Assembly (NCBI RefSeq): GCF_039543245.1
Contig: NZ_BAABJJ010000002.1
Coordinates: 1 to 64,000 of the forward strand
DNA: 64,000 nt
Direction: 5' to 3'
Source: Algibacter_G agarivorans
Lineage (GTDB): Bacteria; Bacteroidota; Bacteroidia; Flavobacteriales; Flavobacteriaceae
Each line of letters starts with the position of its first letter. Position 1 is the stretch's first letter. The translations under genes were made by a program, and so were the position numbers. A model generated the notes under the pieces. The model saw only the letters and a program-made list of their open reading frames with translations, was not told where the DNA came from and searched no databases. This document shows, piece after piece, positions 24,340-33,579 of this stretch.

Positions 24340-24860
24340 TTACTCTAAAGGGCGAAAACATATATTTACGTGCTTTAGAACCTGAGGATTTGGAGTTTAT
24401 CCATACTGTTGAAAATGACGAATCTATTTGGGAAATTAGTAATACCCAAACACCATATTCTAAGTTTTTAATAAAACAATATTTAGAAAATGCTCACAAA
24501 GATATTTTTGAAGTGAAGCAATTAAGATTGGTTATTTCAAGTTATAGTGAAGTGACTTTAGGCATGATTGATTTATTCGATTTCGATTTTAAAAATAGTA
24601 GAGCAGGCGTTGGCATCTTAGTAAAAGAACCTAGCGATAGATTAAAGGGCTACGGAAATGAGGCTTTAAAATTACTCATTGATTATAGTTTTACACATTT
24701 AGGCTTGCACCAGTTATATTGTAATATTTCAGAAGAAAACGAAGCCAGTATAAAATTATTTGCCAATCATGGCTTTAAAGAAATTGGTCTCAAAAAAGAT
24801 TGGAACACCATAAATGGTTCCTATAAAAATGAATATCTATTTCAGCTTATAAATAATTAA
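24336..24860 (+). CDS. GNAT N-acetyltransferase, RimJ/RimL type
   Basis: A 174-residue acetyltransferase with an N-terminal LRALEPEDLEFI strand-helix, a central strand with the GMIDLFDFD motif, and the acetyl-CoA pyrophosphate loop around DRLKGYGNEALKL. The C-terminal LYCNISEENEASIKLFANHGF stretch is the classic GNAT beta5-alpha4 segment. The substrate is not predictable; RimJ/L relatives acetylate protein N termini or small amines. It overlaps dapF by 4 bases and abuts mltG directly, so cotranscription with cell-wall genes is likely. Confidence 0.88.
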   Translation: MITLKGENIYLRALEPEDLEFIHTVENDESIWEISNTQTPYSKFLIKQYLENAHKDIFEVKQLRLVISSYSEVTLGMIDLFDFDFKNSRAGVGILVKEPSDRLKGYGNEALKLLIDYSFTHLGLHQLYCNISEENEASIKLFANHGFKEIGLKKDWNTINGSYKNEYLFQLINN

Positions 24861-25904
24861 ATGTATATAAAAAAGATACTTCTTGCTATTTTAGTTATTG
24901 GACTTGTTGTAGCCGCGTTTTTTGCAAATTTTGTTTACAAGGCCATGTTAAAACCTAACACAGCGTTTAATAACGAAACGGCTTATATATATATTCCGTC
25001 AAATGCGAGTTATGATGAGGTTCGCAATCAATTAGAGCCCTTGTTGGAGGATATTGATTCGTTTGATGATTTAGCGGAACAAAAAAAGTACACGACAAAT
25101 ATAAAAGCAGGAAAGTATGCCATTAAAAAAGGCATGACTAATAACGATATTATTAATTCTATCCGAAGTAAAAATTTGCCAATCAAAGTATCGTTCAATA
25201 ACCAAAGTACATTAGAAAGATTAGCAGGACGTGTTTCAAAAGAGATAGAAGCTGATAGTGTGTCGCTTATAAATGCTATGCATGACGATGCCTTTTTGGT
25301 TGAAAATAAATTCAGCAAAGCCACTGCATTAGGTATGTATTTGCCAAATAGTTACGAGTTTTTCTGGAATACTTCTGCAGAAGGGTTTAGAAATAGAATG
25401 CTTAAAGAATATAAGCGTTTTTGGACTGATACTAGAATTCAAAAAGCACATGATAATGGTTTGTCTCAAGACCAAGTTATCACATTGGCTTCTATTGTCT
25501 ATGAAGAATCAAAACAAGCCAGTGAGCAGCCAAGAATTGCAGGTGTTTATATGAACAGGTTAAGAATTGGGATGCCGCTTCAAGCTGATCCTACATTAAA
25601 GTTTGCCGCATATCAACTTCCTAAATATCAAAAGACCGTTATAAAACGGGTGTTAAATGTTCATAAAGACATTGAATCACCTTATAATACTTATAAAAAT
25701 AGAGGATTACCTCCTGGGCTTATTGCTATGCCAGATATTTCGGCAATTGACGCGGTTTTAAATTATGAGAAACATAAATACTTGTATTTTGCTGCTGATG
25801 CTAAACGTTATGGCTTTCATAAGTTTGCTAAAACCCTTACGCAGCATAATGTAAATGCTAGAGCATACCAACGTTATTTGTCATCTCAAGGGATTAATAA
25901 ATAG
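24861..25904 (+). CDS. mltG: Endolytic murein transglycosylase MltG (YceG)
   Basis: A 347-residue inner-membrane lytic transglycosylase that cuts nascent glycan strands. One N-terminal transmembrane helix (about residues 5-27) is followed by a LysM-like region and the YceG catalytic domain. The catalytic glutamate lies in ASIVYEESKQ, and the family block GVYMNRLRIGMPLQADPT is intact, with PYNTY and GLPPGLI-type motifs after it. It sits in the dapF operon, coupling wall precursor supply with strand processing. Confidence 0.93.
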   Translation: MYIKKILLAILVIGLVVAAFFANFVYKAMLKPNTAFNNETAYIYIPSNASYDEVRNQLEPLLEDIDSFDDLAEQKKYTTNIKAGKYAIKKGMTNNDIINSIRSKNLPIKVSFNNQSTLERLAGRVSKEIEADSVSLINAMHDDAFLVENKFSKATALGMYLPNSYEFFWNTSAEGFRNRMLKEYKRFWTDTRIQKAHDNGLSQDQVITLASIVYEESKQASEQPRIAGVYMNRLRIGMPLQADPTLKFAAYQLPKYQKTVIKRVLNVHKDIESPYNTYKNRGLPPGLIAMPDISAIDAVLNYEKHKYLYFAADAKRYGFHKFAKTLTQHNVNARAYQRYLSSQGINK

Positions 25905-26815
25905 TGAAGTGTTTTGCAATAAAACATATTGTTCTTTTAGTATTATTTCCTATTTTTTCCTTTTCGCAATCTAAACTTGATGCGTTTTTAACGCCAAGTG
26001 ATACACTTAATAAACCAAGGAGAAATGCTGTTATTATTACCGAAGCATCTTTGTCGGGTATGGCGCTTATTGGATTGAATCAACTTTGGTATGCCGATTT
26101 TGAGCGTTCTAAATTTCAAACTATAAATGATAATAACGAGTGGTTGCAAATGGATAAACTCGGTCATGTTTTTACATCCTACCAAGTTGGGAGGCATGGT
26201 GCACAACTTTTAAATTGGAGCGGTGTTAGTAAAAAGAATCAATTAATTTATGGAGCTACTTTAGGATTTACTTTTTTAACTACTGTTGAAATGCTTGATG
26301 GGTATTCATCGGCATGGGGATTTTCATGGGGAGATATTTTAGCAAATGGAGCAGGAACAGGTTTGTATATTGGACAAGAATTATTATGGGATGAGCAAAG
26401 AATTGCCCTAAAATACTCTTTTCATCAAACAGGATATGCTAAACAACGACCAGATAAGCTTGGAGATTCGTTTATAGAACAGGTTTTGAAAGATTATAAC
26501 GGACAAACCTATTGGTTAAGCGCAAACCTACATGCATTCTTTAAAGAAAGTAAAATCCCTAAGTGGTTAAATGTTGCCGTAGGCTATGGTGCAGAAGGGA
26601 TGCTAACAGGGGTGAAAGATGTTGACAACCAAGTGTTAACAAGTAACGAGCGGTATCGGCAATACTATTTGGGTTTTGATGTAAATTTGAATGCTATTAG
26701 GACAAACTCAAAATTATTGAGGTCTATTTTTGATGTTTTTAATATGATAAAAATACCGCTACCAACACTAGAAATCAATAAAAATAAGTGTGTATTTCAT
26801 CTATTCTACTATTAA
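25904..26815 (+). CDS. DUF2279-like exported protein
   Basis: A 303-residue exported protein beginning with GTG 25904, which overlaps the mltG stop by one base. The N-terminal signal ends at FSFSQ. The core has the KLGHVFTSYQVG segment with a conserved histidine, hydrophobic stretches around residues 45-60 and 110-130, and DILANGAGTGLYIGQE, resembling DUF2279/YfiM-type predicted periplasmic or outer-membrane proteins. The function of the family is not known. The gene is last in the dapF-mltG operon. Confidence 0.72.
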   Translation: MKCFAIKHIVLLVLFPIFSFSQSKLDAFLTPSDTLNKPRRNAVIITEASLSGMALIGLNQLWYADFERSKFQTINDNNEWLQMDKLGHVFTSYQVGRHGAQLLNWSGVSKKNQLIYGATLGFTFLTTVEMLDGYSSAWGFSWGDILANGAGTGLYIGQELLWDEQRIALKYSFHQTGYAKQRPDKLGDSFIEQVLKDYNGQTYWLSANLHAFFKESKIPKWLNVAVGYGAEGMLTGVKDVDNQVLTSNERYRQYYLGFDVNLNAIRTNSKLLRSIFDVFNMIKIPLPTLEINKNKCVFHLFYY

Positions 26816-26838
26816 AGATAGCATATAATCGATTAATT

Positions 26839-26868
26839 TTGAAGTTATTAAAAAAAAGGCTAATTTTG
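26839..26868 (+). promoter_or_regulatory. Predicted promoter of the lysozyme-fold gene
   Basis: TAATTTTG (26861-26868) fits the -7 box, and a TTG at 26839-26841 lies 19 bases upstream. Confidence 0.65.
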
Positions 26869-26926
26869 CACGCTCAAATTTCAAGGCGTATTTTATATTA
26901 AAATGTGCTGAAAAAATTTAAAAATT

Positions 26927-27586
26927 ATGGTAAGAAATATTGCAAGTTATTCGATACTGACGCTTACAATATGTGTACTATTACATGTTTCATTAAAAAC
27001 TAATGAAACAATTGATTTAAGTAAATACTCTACAGAGGGGTTGTGCTTAAATTACACAGTAAGTGATAATGCAAATGATAGTGATAAACTTTCAGCATTA
27101 AATACTTCAGACTTCGCATTTTCACCTTATTTAGGAAAATCATTTGTAGGTTTTAAAGAGGCTTTGGCTTTTAAGGAATCTGGAGGAAACTATTTTTCAG
27201 TAAACACTTATGGGTATTTAGGAAAATATCAGTTTGGAGCTGAGACTTTAAAAATGATTGGTATTAATAATCCAGCTAAGTTTTTGAAGAACCCTAGTTT
27301 ACAAGAAAAAGCATTTGTTGCCAATACAGCACGTAATAAATGGATTTTAAGACGAGATATCAAAAACTTTGTTGGAAAACGAATCAATGGTATTATTGTA
27401 ACGGAATCTGGTATTTTAGCGGCGGCTCATTTAGCGGGTCCTGGCAGTGTAAAAAATTACTTAAGAAGTTACGGACTAGATAATTTTGCAGATGGCTACG
27501 GTACTACGGTGCGTTACTATATGAAGCGTTTTTCTGGTTACGATACCTCTTTTGTGAAACCAAATAGAAAAGCGAAGGCTGTATAG
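26927..27586 (+). CDS. Exported lysozyme-fold (SLT-like) protein
   Basis: A 219-residue protein with an N-terminal membrane segment (residues 5-24) and a lysozyme-superfamily domain. The probable catalytic glutamate lies in LAFKESGGNY, followed by GYLGKYQFGAETLKMIG, the usual GxYQFxxxT block of transglycosylase-like domains. The C-terminal part has AAAHLAGPGSVKNYL, another muramidase-type motif. It probably cleaves or binds peptidoglycan in the periplasm. It has its own promoter, and its role next to the mltG operon fits wall remodelling. Confidence 0.75.
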   Translation: MVRNIASYSILTLTICVLLHVSLKTNETIDLSKYSTEGLCLNYTVSDNANDSDKLSALNTSDFAFSPYLGKSFVGFKEALAFKESGGNYFSVNTYGYLGKYQFGAETLKMIGINNPAKFLKNPSLQEKAFVANTARNKWILRRDIKNFVGKRINGIIVTESGILAAAHLAGPGSVKNYLRSYGLDNFADGYGTTVRYYMKRFSGYDTSFVKPNRKAKAV

Positions 27587-27606
27587 TTTTGAAAAAAAAA
27601 ACACAG

Positions 27607-27648
27607 GTTTCAGTTGAAATTGTCATGCTCGCTGAGGCGGGAACCTTA
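27607..27648 (+). repeat. Dispersed repeat, GTCATGCTC...GGGAACC copy
   Basis: It aligns over about 42 bases with 54617-54658, sharing GTTTC, TTGAAATTGTCAT and the GGGAA block, and lies between convergent genes. It is slightly degenerate in the hairpin. Confidence 0.65.
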
Positions 27649-28362
27649 GCTTTTATGAATAATAAATATGGTAGGTCTCTTATGTAGATCTATCATATTT
27701 TTTTTCCATTGGTTAGCCGTTTGTGTTTTTATGAACTCACTATGAAGTGTAATATCACAAGCCACACAGACATCTGTGTTATTTTCAAGACTATGCGATA
27801 AATCCTCAAGCATTTTATTATTTCTATAAGGTGTTTCTATAAATATTTGCGATTGATTATGTTCAAACGATAAACGCTCCAATCGTTTAATTTCATTTTT
27901 TCGTTCACCTTTATCGATAGGTAGGTAGCCGTTAAATGCAAAGCTTTGTCCGTTCATTCCAGAGCTCATTATCGCCATTAAAATCGAAGATGGCCCAACT
28001 AGAGGAACAACTTTTATGTTTTTTTGATGTGCTAATTTCACTACATCAGCACCAGGGTCTGCAACACCTGGACAACCTGCTTCGGATAAAAGACCTACGT
28101 TAACACCGTTTAAGCACGGTTCTAAAAAGTTTGGTAAAGTTGATGCGTCTGTGTGTTTATTTAAAAGGAATAGTTGTAAGGTGGGTTGCGGTTTTTCTGG
28201 ACTTATTTTTTTGATAACCCGACGTGCCGATTTTTCATTTTCAACAATGAAAACATCAATCTTGTCAATCGTTTTTTTTACTGTAATAGGCAAAACTTCT
28301 AGCGGGTCATTATCGCCTAAAGTAGTTGGTATTAAATAGAGTTTGCCTTTAGTATTTGTCAT
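27646..28362 (-). CDS. RsmI-like SAM-dependent methyltransferase (tetrapyrrole methylase fold)
   Basis: A 238-residue cytosolic methylase of the RsmI (16S rRNA 2'-O-ribose) family. The blocks LYLIPTTLGD, GLLSEAGCPGVADPGA, VVPLVGPSSILMAIMSSG and FNGYLP match it. The usual opening PTPIGN is replaced by PTTLGD, as in a common Bacteroidota subgroup, so the exact rRNA or tRNA target is uncertain. The start at 28362 gives a 4-base overlap with the upstream phosphatase gene; the ATG at 28398 would extend into it. Confidence 0.83.
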   Translation of the reverse strand: MTNTKGKLYLIPTTLGDNDPLEVLPITVKKTIDKIDVFIVENEKSARRVIKKISPEKPQPTLQLFLLNKHTDASTLPNFLEPCLNGVNVGLLSEAGCPGVADPGADVVKLAHQKNIKVVPLVGPSSILMAIMSSGMNGQSFAFNGYLPIDKGERKNEIKRLERLSFEHNQSQIFIETPYRNNKMLEDLSHSLENNTDVCVACDITLHSEFIKTQTANQWKKNMIDLHKRPTIFIIHKS

Positions 28363-28817
28363 TTTTTGGAAGTTAACGTATTTGCAATAATCGAACAAGC
28401 TTCATCTAGCATTTTGTAAATATTTTCAAAACCTTCATCTCCTCCGTAATAAGGATCTGGAACATCATAATTTTGATTTGGATAAATTTCATTTAAAATG
28501 AATTTTACTTTATCAATATCTTCATTGTTTCTAGCAAGTTTAATAACATTTTTGAAGTTAGATTCATCCATAACATAAATCAATTCAAATGCATCAAAAT
28601 CTGAAACCTCAAACTGGCGTCCTTTTAAATTAGAAATATCTAACCCGTATTTTTTACCAACGGCAACAGATCGCTTATCAGGAGAAGTGCCAATATGATA
28701 ATTTGCCGTCCCTGCAGAATCAACACTAAAAGAATCTGGGAGTTTAGATTTTAAAATACCTTCGGCTAGTGGAGAACGACAAATGTTTCCCAAGCATACC
28801 ATCAGAATTTTAGTCAT
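28359..28817 (-). CDS. Low-molecular-weight protein tyrosine phosphatase
   Basis: A 152-residue cytosolic phosphatase. The P-loop CLGNICRS near the N terminus has the catalytic Cys and Arg of the C-x5-R motif, and the general acid lies in VPDPYYGG. Length and motifs are normal for the LMW-PTP family. It sits 12 bases after dnaA and overlaps the RsmI-like gene, so the three leftward genes probably form a dnaA operon. The cellular target is unknown. Confidence 0.92.
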   Translation of the reverse strand: MTKILMVCLGNICRSPLAEGILKSKLPDSFSVDSAGTANYHIGTSPDKRSVAVGKKYGLDISNLKGRQFEVSDFDAFELIYVMDESNFKNVIKLARNNEDIDKVKFILNEIYPNQNYDVPDPYYGGDEGFENIYKMLDEACSIIANTLTSKK

Positions 28818-28829
28818 TTTAAATGAATT

Positions 28830-30257
28830 TTAAACGGAAAGCTTTTTAGTGATATCGTCAACATATTTTCTAAATTGCTTATCTGTTGAAGATAAATTAT
28901 CTACCGTTTTGCAAGCGTGAAGCACAGTTGCGTGATCTCGTTTTCCTATTTGAGAACCAATACTTGCTAAAGAAGCTTTAGTGAGTTTTTTAGCAAAAAA
29001 CATGGCCAATTGCCTTGCTTGTACAATATGGCGCTTTCGAGTTTTAGATTGTAAAGTGTCAACATCCATTAGAAAATAGTCTGATACTATTTTTTGGATA
29101 TAATCTATAGAAACTTCGCGTTTTGTGTTTTTTACAAATTTCTCAACTATAGTTCTAGCTAAATCTATAGTAATCTCTTTTTTATTGAAAGAGGATTGGG
29201 CAATTAACGAAATAATAGCGCCTTCTAACTCCCTAACATTGGATTTAATATTTTTAGCTACATATTCAATAATATCTTCGGGCATTTCAACACCATCACG
29301 ATAGAGTTTGTTTTTTAGGATAGAAACCCGAGTTTCAAAATCTGGGTTTTGTAATTCAGCTGATAATCCCCATTTAAAACGAGATAATAAACGTTGTTCA
29401 ATATCTTGCATGTCAACAGGAGCCTTGTCACTTGTTAAAATAACCTGTTTCCCGTTTTGATGTAAATGATTGAAAATATGGAAGAATACATCCTGAGTTC
29501 CTGATTTGCCAGAAAGGAATTGTACATCATCAATAATAAGTACATCTATAATTTGGTAAAAATGAATAAAATCATTTCTATTGTTTTTCTTAACAGCATC
29601 TATATATTGTTGTGTGAACTTTTCAGCAGAAATATATAAAACTGTTTTTTCTGGATACTTATCTTTAATATCGACACCAATAGCATGTGCTAAATGGGTT
29701 TTTCCTAAGCCAACACCGCCAAAAATTAATAATGGGTTGAAGGATGTTCCACCTGGTTTTGTCGCAACTGCTAATCCGGCACTTCGTGCTAATCTGTTAG
29801 AGTCACCTTCTAAGAAATTTTCAAAACTATAATTAGGGTTAAGTTGAGATTCAATCTTTACATTTCTAATGCCAGGAATAACAAACGGATTGCGTAACTC
29901 AGGACTTTTGTTGTTGAAAGGGACGTCAACATCTTGAGATTTTAATGCGTTTCTGTTAGAACTAGGAATTCTTTCGGTAAAAGGTTGTTTGTTGCCATAC
30001 GTATTTTCCATTTTAATAATGTAAACAAGTTTGGCTTTTTCGCCTAATTCTTTTGTGAGTGATACTTTAAGGATTTTTACATAATGTTCTTCAAGCCATT
30101 CGTAAAAGAATTTACTAGGCACCTGAATACTTAATGCATTATCTGTAAGTTTAACTGCGATGATGGGTTCAAACCAAGTTTTGTATGCTTGCGGTTGGAT
30201 GTTATCCTTTATGAATTCCAGACAATTATTCCATACCGATTGCGCAGTTACACTCAT
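28830..30257 (-). CDS. dnaA: Chromosomal replication initiator DnaA
   Basis: A 475-residue AAA+ initiator. It has an N-terminal domain I (to about 90), a variable linker (to about 150), the ATPase domain with Walker A GGVGLGKTH, Walker B VLIIDDVQFL and sensor motifs, and a C-terminal DNA-binding helix-turn-helix with the signature IGKRDHATVLHACKT. It binds DnaA boxes at oriC. No cluster of boxes was found upstream (only one poor TTGTTCACA-like match), so the origin may lie elsewhere. The gene is divergent from a thioesterase gene across 188 bp. Confidence 0.98.
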   Translation of the reverse strand: MSVTAQSVWNNCLEFIKDNIQPQAYKTWFEPIIAVKLTDNALSIQVPSKFFYEWLEEHYVKILKVSLTKELGEKAKLVYIIKMENTYGNKQPFTERIPSSNRNALKSQDVDVPFNNKSPELRNPFVIPGIRNVKIESQLNPNYSFENFLEGDSNRLARSAGLAVATKPGGTSFNPLLIFGGVGLGKTHLAHAIGVDIKDKYPEKTVLYISAEKFTQQYIDAVKKNNRNDFIHFYQIIDVLIIDDVQFLSGKSGTQDVFFHIFNHLHQNGKQVILTSDKAPVDMQDIEQRLLSRFKWGLSAELQNPDFETRVSILKNKLYRDGVEMPEDIIEYVAKNIKSNVRELEGAIISLIAQSSFNKKEITIDLARTIVEKFVKNTKREVSIDYIQKIVSDYFLMDVDTLQSKTRKRHIVQARQLAMFFAKKLTKASLASIGSQIGKRDHATVLHACKTVDNLSSTDKQFRKYVDDITKKLSV

Positions 30258-30445
30258 GCTTTACTTTGTTGATTTTTTTGTTAGATTTTTATATGAAAAA
30301 CAACTTTTCATACCCCCCCTTTTACTGTGAGGCAAATATGTGAACAAAAATCTTAAAAAAAAAATGATTTACTATTGAATTTTTAGAAATTTTTCCTCAT
30401 GTTTAACCTATTGCCGAAACTACAAAAAAATATTCAATAAAACTT

Positions 30446-30844
30446 ATGAAAATCGATGAAATACAAATAAGAGTGAGATACGGTGAAACGGATCAAATGG
30501 GTGTGGTATATCACGGTAACTATACGCTATATCTTGAAATGGGACGAATTGAGTGGTTGAGAAAATTGGGGGTTTCTTATAAATCGATGGAAGAAAATGG
30601 TATTATGTTACCTGTAGTTTCTTTGAGTATAAACTATAAAAAATCAGTAGGTTATGATGATGTAATTAATGTAAAAACTCAACTAAAAAAGGCGCCAACT
30701 GCTAAGATTGAATTTGAGTATGAAATCACCAATGAAAAAGGTGAAATTTTAACAACCGCAAATACAACGTTAGTGTTTATGGATATGAAAACAAACCGTC
30801 CGGTTCGGGCACCGCAATATATTTTGGACCTTCTTGAAGACTAA
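30446..30844 (+). CDS. YbgC-type acyl-CoA thioesterase (hotdog fold)
   Basis: A 132-residue hotdog thioesterase. The signature VRYGETDQMGVVYHGNYTLY contains the catalytic aspartate and the Bacteroidota version of the DxxGHVNN-like motif; the helix EMGRIEWLRKLG follows. It hydrolyses acyl-CoA esters in the cytosol; the chain length is not known. Relatives are often associated with the Tol-Pal region, but here it stands alone. It converges with the yigZ-like gene one base after its stop. Confidence 0.9.
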   Translation: MKIDEIQIRVRYGETDQMGVVYHGNYTLYLEMGRIEWLRKLGVSYKSMEENGIMLPVVSLSINYKKSVGYDDVINVKTQLKKAPTAKIEFEYEITNEKGEILTTANTTLVFMDMKTNRPVRAPQYILDLLED

Positions 30845-30845
30845 T

Positions 30846-31454
30846 TTATAATTTTTTTATGTTTATTTCAAAAAGGCGGTTGAAAATTTCAAAAACAGAT
30901 TCAGCTTCATTTTTTCTTACCGAAATAGTAATTTGGCAATCCATTTCTAATTTTTGATCAATCATATTTAGGTTCCTCTCTTTTATAACACGCATTACGG
31001 TATTCATATTCTTGTATTCAAAAGAAATGAGGTAGTCTGTATTGATGGTTTTTTTAATAATAGTTGATGCTTCAAGAATCATTTGTGCGGCAGTTCTATA
31101 AGCGTTAATTAAGCCGCCAACTCCTAATTTAACCCCTCCAAAATAGCGAACTACAACAATTAAAATATTGGTAACCTGAAAAGATTGTATTTGTCCGTAA
31201 ATTGTCATTCCTGCAGAATTGCTAGGTTCGCCATCATCATTAGCGCGATAAGATATGGTTTCAGTCCCAATTTGGTAGGCGTAACACCAGTGTCTTGCGG
31301 AGTGGTGTTCTTTTTTTAGTTTTTCTAAATGGAATCTAACAGCATCTTCATTTAAAACAGGAAAGGCATAACCGAAGAATTTACTGTTTTTGTCTTTAAA
31401 TAAAACAGGCTCAGGCGTTGCTTCAATGGTTTTGTATGTGTCTTTTTCAATCAA
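30846..31454 (-). CDS. YigZ/IMPACT family protein
   Basis: A 202-residue protein of the IMPACT/YigZ family. The N-terminal domain has SKFFGYAFPV, the HHSARHWCYAY block and GEPSNSAGMTI, then VVRYFGGVKLGVGGLI, the most conserved stretch. The C-terminal ferredoxin-like domain is present. In eukaryotes IMPACT regulates Gcn2; the bacterial function is unknown. It is 5 bases from the HAD gene and runs with it and ribD in one leftward block. Confidence 0.9.
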   Translation of the reverse strand: MIEKDTYKTIEATPEPVLFKDKNSKFFGYAFPVLNEDAVRFHLEKLKKEHHSARHWCYAYQIGTETISYRANDDGEPSNSAGMTIYGQIQSFQVTNILIVVVRYFGGVKLGVGGLINAYRTAAQMILEASTIIKKTINTDYLISFEYKNMNTVMRVIKERNLNMIDQKLEMDCQITISVRKNEAESVFEIFNRLFEINIKKL

Positions 31455-31459
31455 ATTAC

Positions 31460-32071
31460 TTAAAATAAGTTTTTCTTAGTTTCAAATAGATTGATAACAT
31501 CTTCAGTTTCTGGGTTAATATGCCACGTTTTAATCTTTAAAGTGTTTGCTGTGTTTATATTGTCCTGATTGTCATCAATAAAAAGACATTCCGCAGCTTT
31601 GAGTTTATTTTCATTTAAAACAAATTCAAAAATATCTTGGTTCGGTTTTATCAAGTTAATTTCGTGTGAAAGATAGAAGCTATCAAAACACTTTTTAAAC
31701 TCCTCATAAAAAGTAAGTTGTTCTTTTATGTAATTAATATGAAGCGCATTGGTGTTGCTCAATAAAATCAATTTATACTTTGAAGATTGTTTCAGTGTTT
31801 TTAAAAAGGCTAAGCGATTTTCAGGGAAATCTTTTAGCATGAAATTCCAAACATCAATAAGTTCTTCTTTGGGTAATTTGGGAAAGTTTTCAGAGTAAAA
31901 TTCAAGAAATTCATCCGTAGAAATTAATCCTTGCTCATAAAAACTATTAAACCCTAGCATTTCTTCGGATAAAGATTCTATCTGAAATGTTTCTAAAGCG
32001 TGTTTGTGTGCGGCTTCAATGTCTAAATTAATAAATACATTGCCGAAATCGAAAATGATGGTTTTAATCAT
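31460..32071 (-). CDS. HAD superfamily hydrolase, subfamily IA
   Basis: A 203-residue phosphatase-like protein. Motif I is FDFGNV (nucleophile Asp and the general acid position replaced as in many HAD-IA members), motif II is LLSNTNA, and motif III/IV lies in KPNQDIF and FIDDNQDN. A helical cap domain occupies residues about 20-80. Possible substrates are sugar phosphates or nucleotides. It overlaps ribD by 8 bases; riboflavin synthesis needs a HAD phosphatase for the pyrimidine phosphate, so this could be that enzyme, but this is inference from position. Confidence 0.83.
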   Translation of the reverse strand: MIKTIIFDFGNVFINLDIEAAHKHALETFQIESLSEEMLGFNSFYEQGLISTDEFLEFYSENFPKLPKEELIDVWNFMLKDFPENRLAFLKTLKQSSKYKLILLSNTNALHINYIKEQLTFYEEFKKCFDSFYLSHEINLIKPNQDIFEFVLNENKLKAAECLFIDDNQDNINTANTLKIKTWHINPETEDVINLFETKKNLF

Positions 32072-33068
32072 TTTTATAAATTTTAAGAGTATCCGTGATT
32101 ATGTTTTCTTCAGGAATTAGTTTTCCTTGGAATCTAGGAGCTTTAGTGCCTTTTTTGAATTCTGTGTTTCCAATAAAGACTCTGGCTTCATCCCAAAGAT
32201 TTTCGTCTATAAAGGTTTCTAGTGTTTTTGTGCCACCTTCAATAATGACAGAACTTATATTCTTTTCGAATAGTAAATCACAAATCTGTTTTGCCAAGTT
32301 TTTCGAAAAATCAATGTTGTTTTTTGAAATTAAAATAGTTTCAGCAGCAGTATTAAAAACGCTATGTTTTTTTGAAAGTTTTTCATTTTTATCAATAACT
32401 AACCTAATAGGATTTTTTCCAGTCCAATCTCTAACAGTCAATGAGGGATTGTCCTCTAATACAGTATTTGTTCCAACCAAAATAGCTTGCTCTTCTGTAC
32501 GCCATTTGTGTACTAATTGTCTGGAAAATGTATTTGTGATCCATACAGGTTTTTGTTCGTTTTTAGTTTCAGGAGCAATAAAGCCATCTTTGGTTTCTGC
32601 CCATTTCAAAATAATATAAGGGCGTTTTTTATTATGATAGGTAAAAAATCGTTTATGATGATTTTTACACGCATTTTCTAGGATGCCAACAGTTACGTTA
32701 CAGCCAGCATCTCTTAATTTTTCAATCCCTTTTCCTGCTACTTTCTCATTGTCATCAATACAGCCAATAACTATGTTTGGTATGTTGTGCTTAATAATAA
32801 GGTCGCTGCAAGGTGGCGTTTTTCCGTAGTGCGAACAGGGTTCTAGAGTTACGTAAAGTGTGGCTTTTTTTAATAAATCTTTATTTGAAACTGAATTAAT
32901 CGCATTAACTTCGGCATGATTCCCCCCGTAAGGACTTGTAAAACCTTCTCCTATAATGGTGTTGTTGTAAACAATTACACTGCCAACCATCGGGTTTGGG
33001 TTGGTGTTTCCTAAACCATTTTTAGCAATTTGTATACAGCGTTTTATGTGAGTTTCGTGTTTTGTCAA
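32064..33068 (-). CDS. ribD: Bifunctional riboflavin deaminase/reductase RibD
   Basis: A 334-residue enzyme of riboflavin biosynthesis. The N-terminal deaminase has the zinc site HAEVNAI and PCSHYGKTPPC. The C-terminal reductase begins near residue 150 (RPYIILKWAETKDGFIA) with the NADPH-binding VGTNTVLEDNPSLTVR and the GGTKTLETFID block. It converts the GTP-derived diaminopyrimidine to the ribitylamino intermediate. No FMN riboswitch was seen upstream. The lipoprotein gene ends 3 bases before, and the HAD phosphatase gene follows. Confidence 0.95.
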   Translation of the reverse strand: MTKHETHIKRCIQIAKNGLGNTNPNPMVGSVIVYNNTIIGEGFTSPYGGNHAEVNAINSVSNKDLLKKATLYVTLEPCSHYGKTPPCSDLIIKHNIPNIVIGCIDDNEKVAGKGIEKLRDAGCNVTVGILENACKNHHKRFFTYHNKKRPYIILKWAETKDGFIAPETKNEQKPVWITNTFSRQLVHKWRTEEQAILVGTNTVLEDNPSLTVRDWTGKNPIRLVIDKNEKLSKKHSVFNTAAETILISKNNIDFSKNLAKQICDLLFEKNISSVIIEGGTKTLETFIDENLWDEARVFIGNTEFKKGTKAPRFQGKLIPEENIITDTLKIYKND

Positions 33069-33070
33069 TA

Positions 33071-33526
33071 CTAAAGTTTGATTTTTACGTCTTCGGTTTT
33101 ATCGATATTGTAGGTATATGAGAAGCCTAATACTTTATATTTAATATCGCCTTTGTATTGCACTTTTGCCTTTTTACTGAACAAGCTGCTAATTAAACCG
33201 CCTATACTTTTGTTGCTAAACAGGCTGTCTGTAGGGACTTTTGTTTTTAGAGGAATTGAAAACTCTTTTTTTGCAGGTACTTCAAAGCTTTCTGTTGAAA
33301 CTGATGCCATTTCATTATCATTTACAAAAACTTTTATTTCATCGGTTTGTAATTCGCCGCCAATGTCATTTGGATTTATAAATAGCGCATCTGCAGTAAA
33401 AGTGACGTATTTAGAGGTGGATTCTAAAACCTTAATATTTTCTACACCAATAAATTGAGGTTTTTCATTTACAGAACAGCTCATGACAGCGATGAAGATT
33501 GTTGATAAGATTATAAGTTTTTTCAT
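33071..33526 (-). CDS. LEA14-like lipoprotein
   Basis: A 151-residue lipoprotein with lipobox AVMSC near residue 17. The mature domain is a single beta-sandwich resembling LEA type 2/WHy proteins (LFINPNDIGGELQTDEIKV, then VSTESFEVPAKKEFSIPLK). The function is unknown; such proteins are thought to aid desiccation or act as envelope structural parts. It lies directly upstream of ribD on the same strand. Confidence 0.78.
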   Translation of the reverse strand: MKKLIILSTIFIAVMSCSVNEKPQFIGVENIKVLESTSKYVTFTADALFINPNDIGGELQTDEIKVFVNDNEMASVSTESFEVPAKKEFSIPLKTKVPTDSLFSNKSIGGLISSLFSKKAKVQYKGDIKYKVLGFSYTYNIDKTEDVKIKL

Positions 33527-33579
33527 TCTGATTTTTTTCGATTTAATGTATCTTCACTTGCTTAAAAGTTACGATTGTA

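Noticed and set aside
30258..30445. Replication origin next to dnaA
   Set aside because: Only one weak DnaA-box-like 9-mer (TTGTTCACA type, 30339-30347) and no clustered boxes or clear unwinding element; not enough to call oriC.
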